48,031 nt of DNA, taken from NCBI GenBank assembly GCA_001931905.2, contig MSJI02000459.1:1-48031 (forward strand), given 5' to 3'. The position numbers and the translations under genes are program-made. The notes below the pieces were generated by a model. It had not been told where the DNA came from and made no database searches. It saw nothing but the letters and a program-made list of their open reading frames with translations. Source of the stretch: Cladosporium sp. IMV 00045 (lineage: Eukaryota > Ascomycota > Dothideomycetes > Cladosporiales > Cladosporiaceae). How positions within the stretch are numbered: the stretch's first letter is position 1; each line of letters starts with the position of its first letter. This document shows, one piece after another, positions 21,600-31,663 of the stretch.

Positions 21600-22002
21600 T
21601 GAGATTGAGCATTCAGAAAAGTCAACATTTTATGTCATGATCAGGAATTAGTGGGAGCCGTTTACGATATTGAGAATTGAGCACGATGAAGTCGCGTCTG
21701 CGGATGATTGACGATCAACGCGCCGGGTTTCTTGGCGCTCGCCTGCGACGAACTTCACGTTCCGGGCTGTGAGACATGCTGTCTTTCGCCACGTTTCTAC
21801 CATTTAAAGAAGGAGCACCGATCATTCATACTATCATTATGAGAGGCAGGGGCAAAGATTGGCTCGTAATCGTAATGCTTGATTCAGCTACATGCTGCCC
21901 GCCCTTTGAAGCAAGCTGTGGTATCGTGTATGTTTGGCCTCCTCGCCTCTCGTCACACGGCTCCTCCGGCACTTGCTCTGCCTAACCTTAAACACATCAC
22001 AT
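21600..22002. other. Intergenic region upstream of the gamma-tubulin complex gene
   Basis: This 403-bp stretch should hold the promoter of the gamma-tubulin complex gene and the 3' flank of the BIM1-like gene; both are on the minus strand. Nothing else is apparent. Confidence 0.35.
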
Positions 22003-22710
22003 CTACAACAAAAGACCAGCAGCCAGGGCTCCCATGCCGCCAATGAAGCTGCCCATTCCCAGAGTCTTCATGGCGCCTGCCGAGTCGGCGGAAGCTGTTT
22101 CGGCAGCAGCGGATTCGGTAGGCGTGGCAGAGGCGGACTCGGAGTGGCCAGAGTGATCCTCCTTAGTGGACACACCGTCGGTCCACTCTGCGGTGAAGCT
22201 GGAGCTGGAGTTGGAGCAGGCGTCGCCCAAGGTGTTGTTGGAGCCGGCGACGAAGTTCACTGGTGCGCACTGATATGTTGTTAGCATTGGAATGGGCAGC
22301 TTTAGAGACGAGGAACACACCTGGTACAGAGTACCGTCGCCCGAGTAGTCGATGACCTGAAGGATACCGGCGTTGCCAGAGAAGTTGCCGGGCGCGCTCA
22401 GGTAGTTGAGGCAGAAGACGCCGAGACCCTCAGTGTTGACCGTGGAGAGGTTGGTCCAGGTGTAGGGTTCTTCGGTGTCGAGGGTGGCACGAAACTGCCA
22501 GTTGCCGTGCGGGTGCGAGCTCTGGATCTGCGCGGCGAATCGATCGACTTGGACTTCTGGGCTGGAGTCGCTCACGCTGACAGTCGCACCGCCGCAAGGC
22601 GCGTTGACCTCCTCTTCGTCAAGGAAGCCGGCGGTCGGAGGCCATTGCAGGACGAAGTGTGCGGAGGAAGTGGCGGCGACGGCCAAGGTGAGGAGTGTTT
22701 GAGACAGCAT
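22003..22710 (-). CDS. BIM1-like (X325/LPMO-like) copper protein, GPI-anchored
   Basis: Two exons (22710-22321 and 22269-22003) flank a 51-bp intron with GTGTGT donor, GCTAAC branch site and ATCAG acceptor. The intron is a multiple of three and stop-free, so a predictor could leave it in the protein; removing it gives YQCAPVNF. The 218-residue product has a signal peptide (1-17) ending SSA. His18 then becomes the mature N terminus, as required for the histidine-brace copper site of this family. The segment HFVLQWPPTAGF, the Cys pairs, GVFCLNYLSAPG and GNAGILQVIDYSGDGTLYQ are typical of BIM1-like domains. A Ser/Ala-rich stalk and a hydrophobic C terminus suggest a GPI anchor. Cryptococcus Bim1 works in copper acquisition with Ctr1; other members have unclear roles and lack oxidative polysaccharide activity. 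It is divergent from a metalloreductase gene. Confidence 0.85.
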   Translation of the reverse strand: MLSQTLLTLAVAATSSAHFVLQWPPTAGFLDEEEVNAPCGGATVSVSDSSPEVQVDRFAAQIQSSHPHGNWQFRATLDTEEPYTWTNLSTVNTEGLGVFCLNYLSAPGNFSGNAGILQVIDYSGDGTLYQVCSSSLKLPIPMLTTYQCAPVNFVAGSNNTLGDACSNSSSSFTAEWTDGVSTKEDHSGHSESASATPTESAAAETASADSAGAMKTLGMGSFIGGMGALAAGLLL

Positions 22711-23524
22711 GTTGTCGATTGTGCAGTCAGTGGAGGACTGTGTGAAGAAGCGGGTGACTGAGAGTCGCGAGGAGAGGTTGGTGGTCGGGAAGTGAAGGAG
22801 AAAATGCGATGTGAGGGTGCGAAGTGACTTTTTTGCGATTGAGGCTGACTATGATATAAATGTAGGCAAGCTATAGGGCAGATGAGCAGATATGAACTGT
22901 ATGCCCCCACCGACAAGCGAGTAAATGAGGGTCCAATATCGACCTTCCGGATCCATCAGCTCTAGCCTCGCCGAAAGGCCGAGTCAGGTTTACAGTGTCA
23001 CGAATCCGCATTACACGAGCGTGATGGACCATGGATATTCTCTTTACTCCATCGCATCCACGTTGCGCTTGCCGCACGAGGCCGAGACCCAGGGCAAGCC
23101 CAACGCCAAAGCCAGCAAGAGGTGAGGGAAAGCGCGCTAAGCCCCGCCCTGGTGAGCAGGTTTGCGAGAGTTCTGCGGAGACTGGCAGCGACCGTTCGCT
23201 CGCCTCGCCTCGCCGTATCCATCATTGATCGATATTGAGCATGTTCACGGCTCGTCAATGCAAAGCGTAGGTCTGGGCAGTTTGTACCATGTCGCCGGTC
23301 AAGTCTGTTCTTCACTCTTTCTTATACATCCCCGTCCCTTTCACTCACCGCCAAGGCCGCCACAATCCTCTGCTACATTGTCCCTATCAAGCGCCTCTCT
23401 TCGCTTACCTATAGCCGCTCGAAGCACGTCTCAGTCGTCACTGTAGATCGCACACAGCAACGTTGGACACCTCAGACCGCGAGCTGTCGGGCCTCTGGCT
23501 CGCAGCAGAACAACAACCGCCATC
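22711..23524. promoter_or_regulatory. Divergent promoter, BIM1-like gene / ferric reductase
   Basis: This 814-bp region serves two metal-related genes. TGAGCA (reverse complement TGCTCA) occurs three times on the plus strand, at 22883-22888, 23153-23158 and 23236-23241. TGCTCA is the core reported for copper-sensing Mac1-type regulators. A GATATAAAT stretch at about 22852-22860 could serve the minus-strand gene. Function is inferred. Confidence 0.4.
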
Positions 23525-25414
23525 ATGAGCATGGGTGGCATGAGCATGGGCGGCATGAGTATGAGCATGGGCGGCATGTTCACGCCCACAAACATTGCCA
23601 TCGCCCATGACTTCTGGTATATCATCGTCGCATTTGTCGGCTTGCTTACCGGTGTGCGATTGATCAACTGGTGGCAAAGCCGATCAAGACAAGACGCACA
23701 CCGCAAAGGTCGTCAACTCGTTCCATCAAGACCTCGGAATTACCTGGCTCAGGCCTATGCGACTGCCACAGCAGCCCTTAGAGAACTGGCCTATCCACAG
23801 CCTGTCTTCTTCACGGGCAAGTTCAGTAAATTCTTCACTCCACCACCTCTGGGACGATGTCTTCTCCTTGCAGTCTACTGGATTCTCATCCTCACCATGC
23901 TCTGGAGCAACACGATCCTCACCAAGAGCAGTCCCGAATACATTTACAAATGGGAGAAAGTCGGCTTTAGAGCTGCTTGGATCACGGTGACCCAGATTCC
24001 GTTCATCTTTCTTCTGTCTTGCAAATTCAATCCGATCAGCATCTTGACCGGCATCTCTTACGAACGTCTCAACTGGTTGCACCGCTGGACGGCGCGCACA
24101 GTCTTTCTCACTGCCATCGTGCACTGGACATTCTTCTTTCAAGAGTGGGTTGAGGCAGACTTCGTGGAGCTGCAAATGGAGATGATGCCGATGGTAAAAT
24201 ACGGCTTTGGTGCATGGGGCGTCATCACCTGGATGGTCCTTTCGGGCTTTGGATATTTCAGAGCACTGAGCTATGAGCTTTTTGTTTTCCAGCACATCGT
24301 TGCTGCGGCGGTATTGCTCTGGTTGGTTTTCATCCACGTTCCAGAATATGCTCGCTACAACGTGTGGATGTGCGTTGGATTTCTGGCATTTGACTGGGGT
24401 TGTCGAATCATCTTCGGTTTCCTGCGGAATACACACCTGCTAGGCAAGCTGTCGATCAAGGCTCCTGGCTATTTGGCATCCGCAGAGAATTTGCCCAACA
24501 ACATGGTCCGCTTGACTTTGGAGAACGTAGACTTCACTTGGAAGGCAGGACAGCACATCTACATCTCCATTCCCACCTTGAGGCCTTTCGAGCTTCACCC
24601 ATTCACCATCGCTAACATCCCCAATGCCGAGGAAGCATCTGGCGAGAGAAGAATGACCCTGCTCATCAAAGCGCATCACGGCTTCTCGCGGAGTCTTCAA
24701 AAGGCAGCCACGAAAGACTCGCAGAACGACCGCAAACGAAGAGTCTTCCTCAATGGACCTTGGGGCATTCCACCAGACGTGCTCCACTACGAGACTGTAG
24801 TCTTGATAGCTTGTGCCAGCGGCGCTACTTTCATCGTACCTATCCTCCAGAACCTAGTCGCGAAACAAGGCTGTGTGCAGAAAATCCACCTTCACTGGAT
24901 AATACGCTCCCAGCAAGACTTCGAGTGGTTTAGAGACCAATTATCAGCTGTCGACACAGCCGCGCGCTCAGCCGGTCTACATCTCCAAATGACAGTTCAC
25001 GTCACTCAATCTGGTCCTCCTGGGAACAAATCTTCGTTGCCAACACAACAAGATTCAGCACCCACAAAAGACGAAGCAAACATAACCTACACCCAACAAT
25101 CCTCAACCAACCCCTCCAGCTCCGCCAGCTCAACCCTCTCCAACAACAACGAAAAAACGGTGCAGTCCCATGAACAAGCAGCAGCCCCACCCCAAGCGAT
25201 CGCCATGCGCTTCTCAGCAAGACCTCTAATCGAATCCCTGATCCGACCACCCGTCGAAGCCGCCGTCGGCGAAACGGCCGTGGTGACGTGCGGCGGCGCG
25301 GCCGTGACTGCGCAGGTGCGCACGTTCGTCGCCAGGTTGAGCGATGAGAGGGCTGTGCACAAGGGCACGGGGGCGCAGGGGATTTATCTGTTTACGGAGA
25401 CGTATGGTTGGTGA
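23525..25414 (+). CDS. Ferric/cupric reductase transmembrane component (FRE family)
   Basis: A single exon encodes 629 residues. Four heme-ligand histidines with the required spacing are visible: H186/H200 (LHRWTARTVFLTAIVHW) and H257/H271 (QHIVAAAVLLWLVFIHV). The FAD-binding motif HPFT is at 358-361. The NAD(P)H-binding loop is at about 427-436 (LIACASGATF), followed by a late CGGAA motif and the usual C-terminal ending ESYGW-like (ETYGW). About seven membrane helices span residues 25-300. Such enzymes move electrons from cytosolic NADPH through two hemes to extracellular Fe(III) or Cu(II) before uptake. The first 18 residues are almost only Met, Gly and Ser (three MSMGGM-like units), unusual for a FRE protein and suggestive of soft-metal binding. 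A Ser/Gln-rich insert (about 500-550) lies in the NADPH domain. The divergent BIM1-like neighbour points to copper. Confidence 0.9.
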   Translation: MSMGGMSMGGMSMSMGGMFTPTNIAIAHDFWYIIVAFVGLLTGVRLINWWQSRSRQDAHRKGRQLVPSRPRNYLAQAYATATAALRELAYPQPVFFTGKFSKFFTPPPLGRCLLLAVYWILILTMLWSNTILTKSSPEYIYKWEKVGFRAAWITVTQIPFIFLLSCKFNPISILTGISYERLNWLHRWTARTVFLTAIVHWTFFFQEWVEADFVELQMEMMPMVKYGFGAWGVITWMVLSGFGYFRALSYELFVFQHIVAAAVLLWLVFIHVPEYARYNVWMCVGFLAFDWGCRIIFGFLRNTHLLGKLSIKAPGYLASAENLPNNMVRLTLENVDFTWKAGQHIYISIPTLRPFELHPFTIANIPNAEEASGERRMTLLIKAHHGFSRSLQKAATKDSQNDRKRRVFLNGPWGIPPDVLHYETVVLIACASGATFIVPILQNLVAKQGCVQKIHLHWIIRSQQDFEWFRDQLSAVDTAARSAGLHLQMTVHVTQSGPPGNKSSLPTQQDSAPTKDEANITYTQQSSTNPSSSASSTLSNNNEKTVQSHEQAAAPPQAIAMRFSARPLIESLIRPPVEAAVGETAVVTCGGAAVTAQVRTFVARLSDERAVHKGTGAQGIYLFTETYGW

Positions 25415-26037
25415 GGTGATGGTGGGGCGTTGGTGTTGTGGAGTTGTCTATTGATGGGAGGTTTGATGATGTGTGTGAGAGATCTTGGTCTAGTACATGT
25501 ATTCTCTCGAATGTGCATATGATGATACACGAAGGCTTCTTCCAACGTGACTCTGATTGCAATCATTCTAATTTCCCCTTCCCCCGCTCCCATCTTCTGT
25601 TGCTTCTCTTTTTCCCGCTCAAGAACTTTGCACGGAGTCGAGCTGGTTGTTGCGCACTCTACATCCCTGAATGGCCCTTGTCGTAGAAAGCATGAAGTAT
25701 TTTTCCTGTGTCAGACCTTTGTTGCGTTGCAATCTCGATACCAAGACAGAGAGGCCTCGATTATCTCAACATACAAAAAGAACTCTGCACGACGGAAAGC
25801 AATGGCGAACAGGCTTTCTTTCGTGTCCAAGATGAAAATAAGAAAACAATACTGACAAGCGATATAAACACTAAAAGTATGAACATCAAACCCCCTTCCA
25901 AAACCCTCGTAAACCTCTCGTCCCAAACCCCCCGAGCCAGACCCTCTCATCACTCATAACCCATATCAACATGTTCCGCCAGCCCAAAACATGTACCATG
26001 TTCACATCTATCATCATCATCCCTAAGTATAAACACT
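25415..26037. other. Intergenic region between two convergent genes
   Basis: This 623-bp stretch holds the 3' flanks of the ferric reductase (plus) and phospholipase D (minus) genes. It is AT-richer than the genes around it. I see no additional gene or repeat. Confidence 0.4.
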
Positions 26038-29000
26038 CTAGGTATAAACACTCTCCGTGTAAGCGTTGACCTGCAACCCCCTCTCCGCCATATTCGCATC
26101 GCGCAAAAACTCCAACGGCATCCAGACCAAATGCCCCTTGATCTTATCTAGCTCCTGCCTCACAACCTCAACAGGCTGGAAAACATCGTAGAGGTGCCCG
26201 GCCTTACGCGACCCCTTCGCGCCAAGGAACGCGTCGTAGTCCTCGAAGCTCTTGACGTTGTCGTCCGGGTCCGCGTGGAACAGGTGGCGGAATACCTTGG
26301 TGTTGGTCGTGGCGCGCGACGTCCACATGTCCCAGAGCTCGTCGCTTAGGGGGTCGCCGACGAGCGCGTCGTGCGCGTCGCCGCCTTCCCACACGTTCTC
26401 GCCGTCGCCGGGAGGTTGGGCGTTGGGGTCGTCGTGGGCGTCGAGGGGTTGCGCGGGGAGGAGGCCCAGGTGCTCGCGCCAGAGCATGCGGCGGAGGGTG
26501 GCGGCGTGGTGGCCGGCGGTGAAGGGTTGCCCGTTCATGAGGGAGGGGAGGGGTTGGGTGTCTTCCATTACGATGGCGAGTTCGCTGTCGTGGAAGCCGA
26601 GTTGGGAGCGGTCGTTGATGTTGCTGCTGCCGCAGATGGCGATGCGGTCGTCGACTAGGAGGAGCTGGGAGGGGAGGGTTAGTTGATTGGGTGGTGTTGG
26701 GGAGTGGTGATGGGGAGATGCTTACCTTGCCGTGAATGTACAGTTCTTCCTGGATGAAGTTCTCCTTCTCCTGTTCGCGCATTTCTTCGAGCTCGTCTTC
26801 TCCAACATCTTCGGTGAGCGGTTCGCGGCCAGCCCACGTCTCTTCGGACGGCTTGGGCTCGTCAAGCATGGCATCCTTGGCGATGGAGTCGACACTCTCA
26901 TGCTTCGTGTCTTTGCCACCGCCAGTGTTGCCGGGGTCTTCATCATATTGACGTGCGTCGCCGTAGTCCTGCTTCGCCTCTTTGCGCTTCTCTTCGAACT
27001 GACGTTTGCGCTGCTTCATGCGCCTCTTCTCCTGTCTCGCCTGGTCTTCGTCCTCGTACTCGCCATCGCTGGATGAACTACCACCTTCGCCATCCGCGCC
27101 GTGGACGCCACTGCTCATGATCTCCTCGGCTTGTGCGCGCTGGACTTCGTGGTACTTGACACCACTCTCTTCTTCCTGCTTCTTCAGGGAGGGAGTCTTG
27201 TTGATTCTGTCGTAGCTTCGAAGGTTGAACACAAAGACGTACTGAGTTGGGTCGTAACCCGCGGCTCTGATCTTGCCGAAGATTGATTCCTCGCCACGGT
27301 TGATGGACTTGTACTGGTAGTCCATGATCGCACGGGTTCCAGTGGCAGCGTCGTCGCGCAAGTCGCCAGCAAAACCAGGAATGGCTGGAATTAGAATAAT
27401 GACCTTGAACTTACGACCCTCCTTGGCAGCGCGGATGCATGCATCAGCAATCGCCCCACCGATCTGGTTGTGCACGGGGGCTTGATTCTCGCCAGTCGCA
27501 GTAATGAAGAACTGGTTCTCGATGTAGACATAGTGCTGAGCACCACGAATGACCTGACAGTAAGCATTCTGGATACTTTGCTCGGTGAGAATGCCACTAG
27601 ACCAGTCGGCAGAGCTTCGTACGAGCTGGGCATGAAGGGACCCAAAGCCTTGACTAGGAATAGTAGATCCCTCGGCATCCACAATGTTGGAAGTGTATGC
27701 TGCCGTCTTTGCTGGCTTGCCACCAGAAGCGGTGATCATACCCTCCTTGCTTGCGTTGTTGCCGGTGTGGTGTGCGTTCTCCTGACGGTTGACGTTCTCC
27801 TTCTCCAGATCGGAAGATGTCTCAGGAAGACCGTCTTTGCCCTTGCCAAAGTGAGGCATATGAAGGTGGTGATCATCCATGTTCTTCTTGATTCTATTCT
27901 TGGTGTGCTGCATTTCGGTGTAGCCGTGCTCATCGACTCCTTCAGGCGCATCTTGGAAGTCCTCTGGAGTTGCGCCGCCACTCGCATCATAAGAGAACGG
28001 GCTCGCAGCCTTGTTTCTGATAGTGGTGAATGGATGGTGCACGTAGTCTCCCACGGGGTGTTTTGGCCTCTGCACACCAATCAAATCCTCATCTTCGCCA
28101 GTGCGACCTGACAAAGTCAACCAGTCATAGCGTTCGTCGCGCTTGTACTTGTCGCGTTTGCAGAAATTCCAACGCAGAACAAAGTGCTCGGCAATGTCAT
28201 AGATGCAAGGCCCGATGACTCCCATGGCCACGTCGTGCCACGGCATGCGACCATACTCTGCCTTGGAGAGCTCGTTGGTCTTCCAATCCTCGACGGATTG
28301 GAAGTCCATGATACGGTTGTTGTTGAAGTCCTGTCCCGGAAAAACCTCATTCTGCACGCCAGCCGGGTGAGCGTCTGACAAGGGGTGCTGCTTTGAGTCC
28401 CAGCGGCCAAAGCAAAGGTCCAGTCCTCCAATGAAAGCCAGGTCGTAATCGATGACGATGAACTTTTCATGATGAGCCCAGTAGAAAGTCATATCACCTG
28501 CGTTCTCGAAGACATTGTGATCCGGGTGGCGCATGACGCGAATATTGCCAAATCCTGGCTCACCCTCCTTGATGAGAGTATGAAAGGCATTCTTGGTGTG
28601 AGCGGAATTGCAAGTAATCGCCGCCGCGACTTCCTTGTAGACGATAATGTAGATCTTGACGCCTCGCTCTGCGGCACGCTTCAAGACCTTGTCGAGACGC
28701 CATTCCTGAGTGAAGTATGGAGGACGTCTCAGGAACAACTCCGGGCTAATCCACCAGTCTGCCAGATATATGACCTCCTTGGCTCGTTCAAGGGCAACAG
28801 AGACGGCGTGGAAGTAGTCACGGCCGTCAATGTACCACTTGATCTTGTTGCCGTCTCGCTCGGGGGCGAAAGACTGGAATCTGTGACCCTCGGCAAGAGC
28901 GGTGCGTTTGGCGTCGGTGCGCTGTTCGTGCTCCTCGTCGTGGCGATGGTTGGTATTGATCAGGTTCTGGAACTTGCCAATGCGATGCTTGAGGTGGATG

Positions 29001-29167
29001 GCTCCGACCTTGGCGTCGTACAAGTGGGTATCTTTGAGCTTGCCTCTCAGTTTGCCCATGAACCCGGTGCTCTCCTTGTCTTCGGATTCAGCGCGACGAG
29101 CATTGTTCTCCGGCGTACGCTGCTCGGAGGCGTCGCTCACGTGGCTGGTGTTTCCTATGATCCCCAT
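26038..29167 (-). CDS. Phospholipase D
   Basis: Two exons (29167-26726 and 26664-26038) are joined by a 61-bp GTAAGC...CCCAG intron and encode 1022 residues. The first HKD motif is HHEKFIVID (His233, Lys235, Asp240), followed by LAFIGGLDLCFGRWD. The second is split by the intron: exon 1 ends with YIHGK and exon 2 opens with LLLVDDRIAICGSSNINDRS, so H-x-K-x4-D is complete only after splicing. Other family blocks are WYIDGRDYFHAVSVALERAK, LRWNFCK and YIENQFFI. A highly charged insert rich in Glu, Asp, Lys and Arg (about residues 680-800) sits between the catalytic halves. The enzyme hydrolyses phosphatidylcholine-type lipids to phosphatidate and a head group. No PX or PH domain is present, so this is the short fungal type rather than Spo14. 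An in-frame ATG at 29359 would add 64 less typical residues. Confidence 0.88.
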
Positions 29168-29851
29168 CGCAGCAGCATTCGGTGTTCCCTTGAATTGCAC
29201 AGGAACCTGTAGAGCAGACTGCAGTTGTCGGGTAGTGCGGTCTTGACGGTCGCCGCGGAATAACTTGAAGTGCGGGCGACGCAGTGAAGTTGTAGTAGTT
29301 GGCAGGCCAATGCTCGAAACTGGGTACGTACCAACTGCTCTTTCAGCCCCGCGCAACAACGTGCGTCATCCTACCTCCTAGGGCTGCATGGTGGGCTGTC
29401 ACAAGGCAAAAGACTCACCACATCAGGGAACAGGTTTGTCCGGCTTTTTGGATCGGTGTACTCCGCTTTGAGTGTGCTCGTATTTTAATTACCGCTATGT
29501 TCCTGAGTAAGTCACTCTTCCCAGTCGTTTTCCGGCTTGCCCTGGGCAATAGGTCTGCGTCTTATCAGCATAGAGGTCCGAAACGACTTTTCAACTTTGC
29601 GACATCCTGCAAGGCGACGTCATGACATGCGTGTTCTATAATCATGTTGTCTCAACAATAATTGTCTTCGAGAGATGCTGCAAGAATTCCAGGTATTCCT
29701 GGTATGGAATTTTACTGAATGTGATTGACCTTTGACTTCTGAGACGAAAGGGTGATCTACTGCTATTAGCTTTTCACTCTCAATCATGAAAGACAGTCAT
29801 TAAGACCTCAATCGAACAAAGCCAGCCCAAGAAACGCACAAGACCAATACC
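29168..29851. other. Intergenic region upstream of phospholipase D
   Basis: This stretch holds the PLD promoter (or part of a longer N terminus if the 29359 start is used) and the 3' flank of the molybdenum enzyme gene. It contains the small inverted repeat listed at 29685-29712. No other gene is apparent. Confidence 0.4.
29685..29712. repeat. Short nested inverted repeat
   Basis: AATTCC and GGAATT flank an inner CCAGG-TATT-CCTGG arrangement, giving an imperfect hairpin in AT-rich intergenic DNA. It is too short to assign a role. Confidence 0.4.
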
Positions 29852-31663
29852 TCAGTCATCAACATCTCTCGGATCGTGCTTCTTCCAGAAGTCCTTGTAC
29901 TCCTCCCAGCTTTGCGTCGGAAACTCCTCAGGCCATGTGATCGGCGCGTAAGGACTGCCGGTCTTCTCAAACATCTTCATCTTCTCGACCGTGCGACCAC
30001 GGCTCTTGTTGATGCTGTAGACGCTGATGCGGTGCGCCGAACTGGTGACATGCAAGCCCCAATTCCACGCGGCGCGCACATTGAGCGGCTGCGTATTGAG
30101 AGAGTTGTCCCAGCAGCGGCACACAATCTCAATCCAGCCTTCGACATCGCACGGCACGTCGAACTCCCACGTACGCCAGGTCCATTTGTGTTTCTGGGAC
30201 ATCAGCTCCAGAGGGACGGAGTACCAGGAGAACCCACCATCGGCAGAGAGCTCGACACGCTCCGGCCAGCGTCCGCCGCCAGAGTACGCCCAGCCCTTGC
30301 AGTGAATCTTGCCGTTGTGGATGACGACTTGGTTCGTCCAAGGTGACATGATAGCGCTCGATACTGGCATCTCCTGGATTTGGATGCCATCGGTCGGCTT
30401 CTGGTTATGCTTGCCAGTCTGCTGGTTGAAGTACAAGTACTCCTTGCTTTGCACCGGCGCAAGACTTGGGTTCTCAATCGCTTTGATACGATAGAGCCAC
30501 TTGACGCTTCGTGCACCGATGTAGCCCAACACCATGACCCGGAGTGGGAAGCCATGGATGGCTGGCAACGGCTCACCGTTCATTTCCCAACATAGCAACA
30601 CTTCGTTGGCTTTGACCTTGGACCAGGGGACGCTGACCAGGTAATTCATGACTTGATTATCCTTGAAGTAAGTGTCCGCCCCGTAGAACTCCAGATGCTT
30701 GCTGTTTCCAGTAAGGCCGCCGCAAGCTTTGATGACCTTCTTCAGGCTGACGCCAGTGTAGGTGGCATTGCCGATTGCTCCTTCAGCCCACGGAGCTTGT
30801 GGAACCTCGTCACCCTGGCCAGCGTAGAGCTTGATCTGTTCAATGCGGCGAGTGCCTGAACACTGCATGGTGACTTGCTTGGTGACCCTTGGGAATTTGG
30901 TCTCATCTTTCAGGTCGGCGAGAGTGAATGTCTTCGGGTTCGCCACCAGGCCGTCGACGTCGAAGCTGTATTCGTTTTCCTCGATGAGCGGAATGCCGCC
31001 ATGGTTGCGCACAAAGTGCAGGCTGTTTGGGGTGATAGCTTTGGCAGTGATCAGACGCTTGGGAGGTTCTCCGTTGTACGGGAACTGCAACAGATGCAGC
31101 ATCTCGGGATGTTTCTCCCGGAGCACTGTATTCCAAGAATCTTCAGGGATGTCGTAGAGTTCGCCAGCGACTGCGTGGTGCCACATTTTCCAGTGAGTGC
31201 CCGGCAACACTGGGTTGGTATCCGGGATCGGTCCCATTTGGTACTCCGGGTTGGGTGGAAATGTTTGAGAGGTAATGATTTTGTGGGCTTTCGCTTTCTT
31301 GTCCGGGTAAGCCTCCCATTCGACGTATCTACACAGATGTCAGTCAATGAACGAACGATGCAGCGTATACTGGTACAATGCTGGCAGCGCTACATTCGTT
31401 TAAATCTGCTCTTGTAGCACTTACCCCTTCCAGCCCTTCCTTTCACGCTGAAACAGCTCATCCGGATTGCCCACTGCTTTGATCGCAGCCTCATCTTTAG
31501 TCAACTCCGGCCATGCACGAGGCAGGATCTCGGTGGTCACGTCGCCCGTCTGGTCGAGGAATGGCAGCTTTGCGCCTGCCAGACCTTGCTCAATCTTCCA
31601 CTCATCTGGGCGATTGCGTATCTCCATCGGGCGAGAGCCCTGGTCTGAGGTGAAGTTGGACAT
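29852..31663 (-). CDS. Molybdopterin oxidoreductase, sulfite oxidase/nitrate reductase Mo-domain type
   Basis: Two exons (31663-31425 and 31328-29852) flank a 96-bp GTAAGT...TGTAG intron and encode 571 residues. The junction restores KGWKG-YVEWEAYPDKK. The Mo-cofactor domain contains HFVRNHGGIP, then MQCSGTRRIEQ with the cysteine that ligates molybdenum in this family, and NGEPLPAIHGFPLRVM plus GARSVKWLYRI. The C-terminal dimerisation domain is recognisable by WAYSGGGRWPERVELSADGG and RAAWNWGLH. There is no cytochrome b5 domain and no FAD/NADPH reductase domain, so it is not a complete nitrate reductase. Sequence around HPEMLHLLQFPYNGEPP resembles the start of nitrate reductase Mo domains. 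A peroxisomal targeting tripeptide is absent (it ends DVDD). Sulfite oxidation is the likeliest reaction, but the electron acceptor is unknown. The start ATG at 31663 is preferred over 31759 because the upstream extension is low in family resemblance. Confidence 0.85.

Noticed and set aside
23726..24436. 236-codon minus-strand frame opposite the ferric reductase
   Set aside because: Antisense shadow of heme-binding helices; no domain or plausible promoter.
28469..29212. 247-codon plus-strand frame opposite phospholipase D
   Set aside because: Antisense to the first HKD half; the minus frame carries the catalytic motifs, so this is a shadow.
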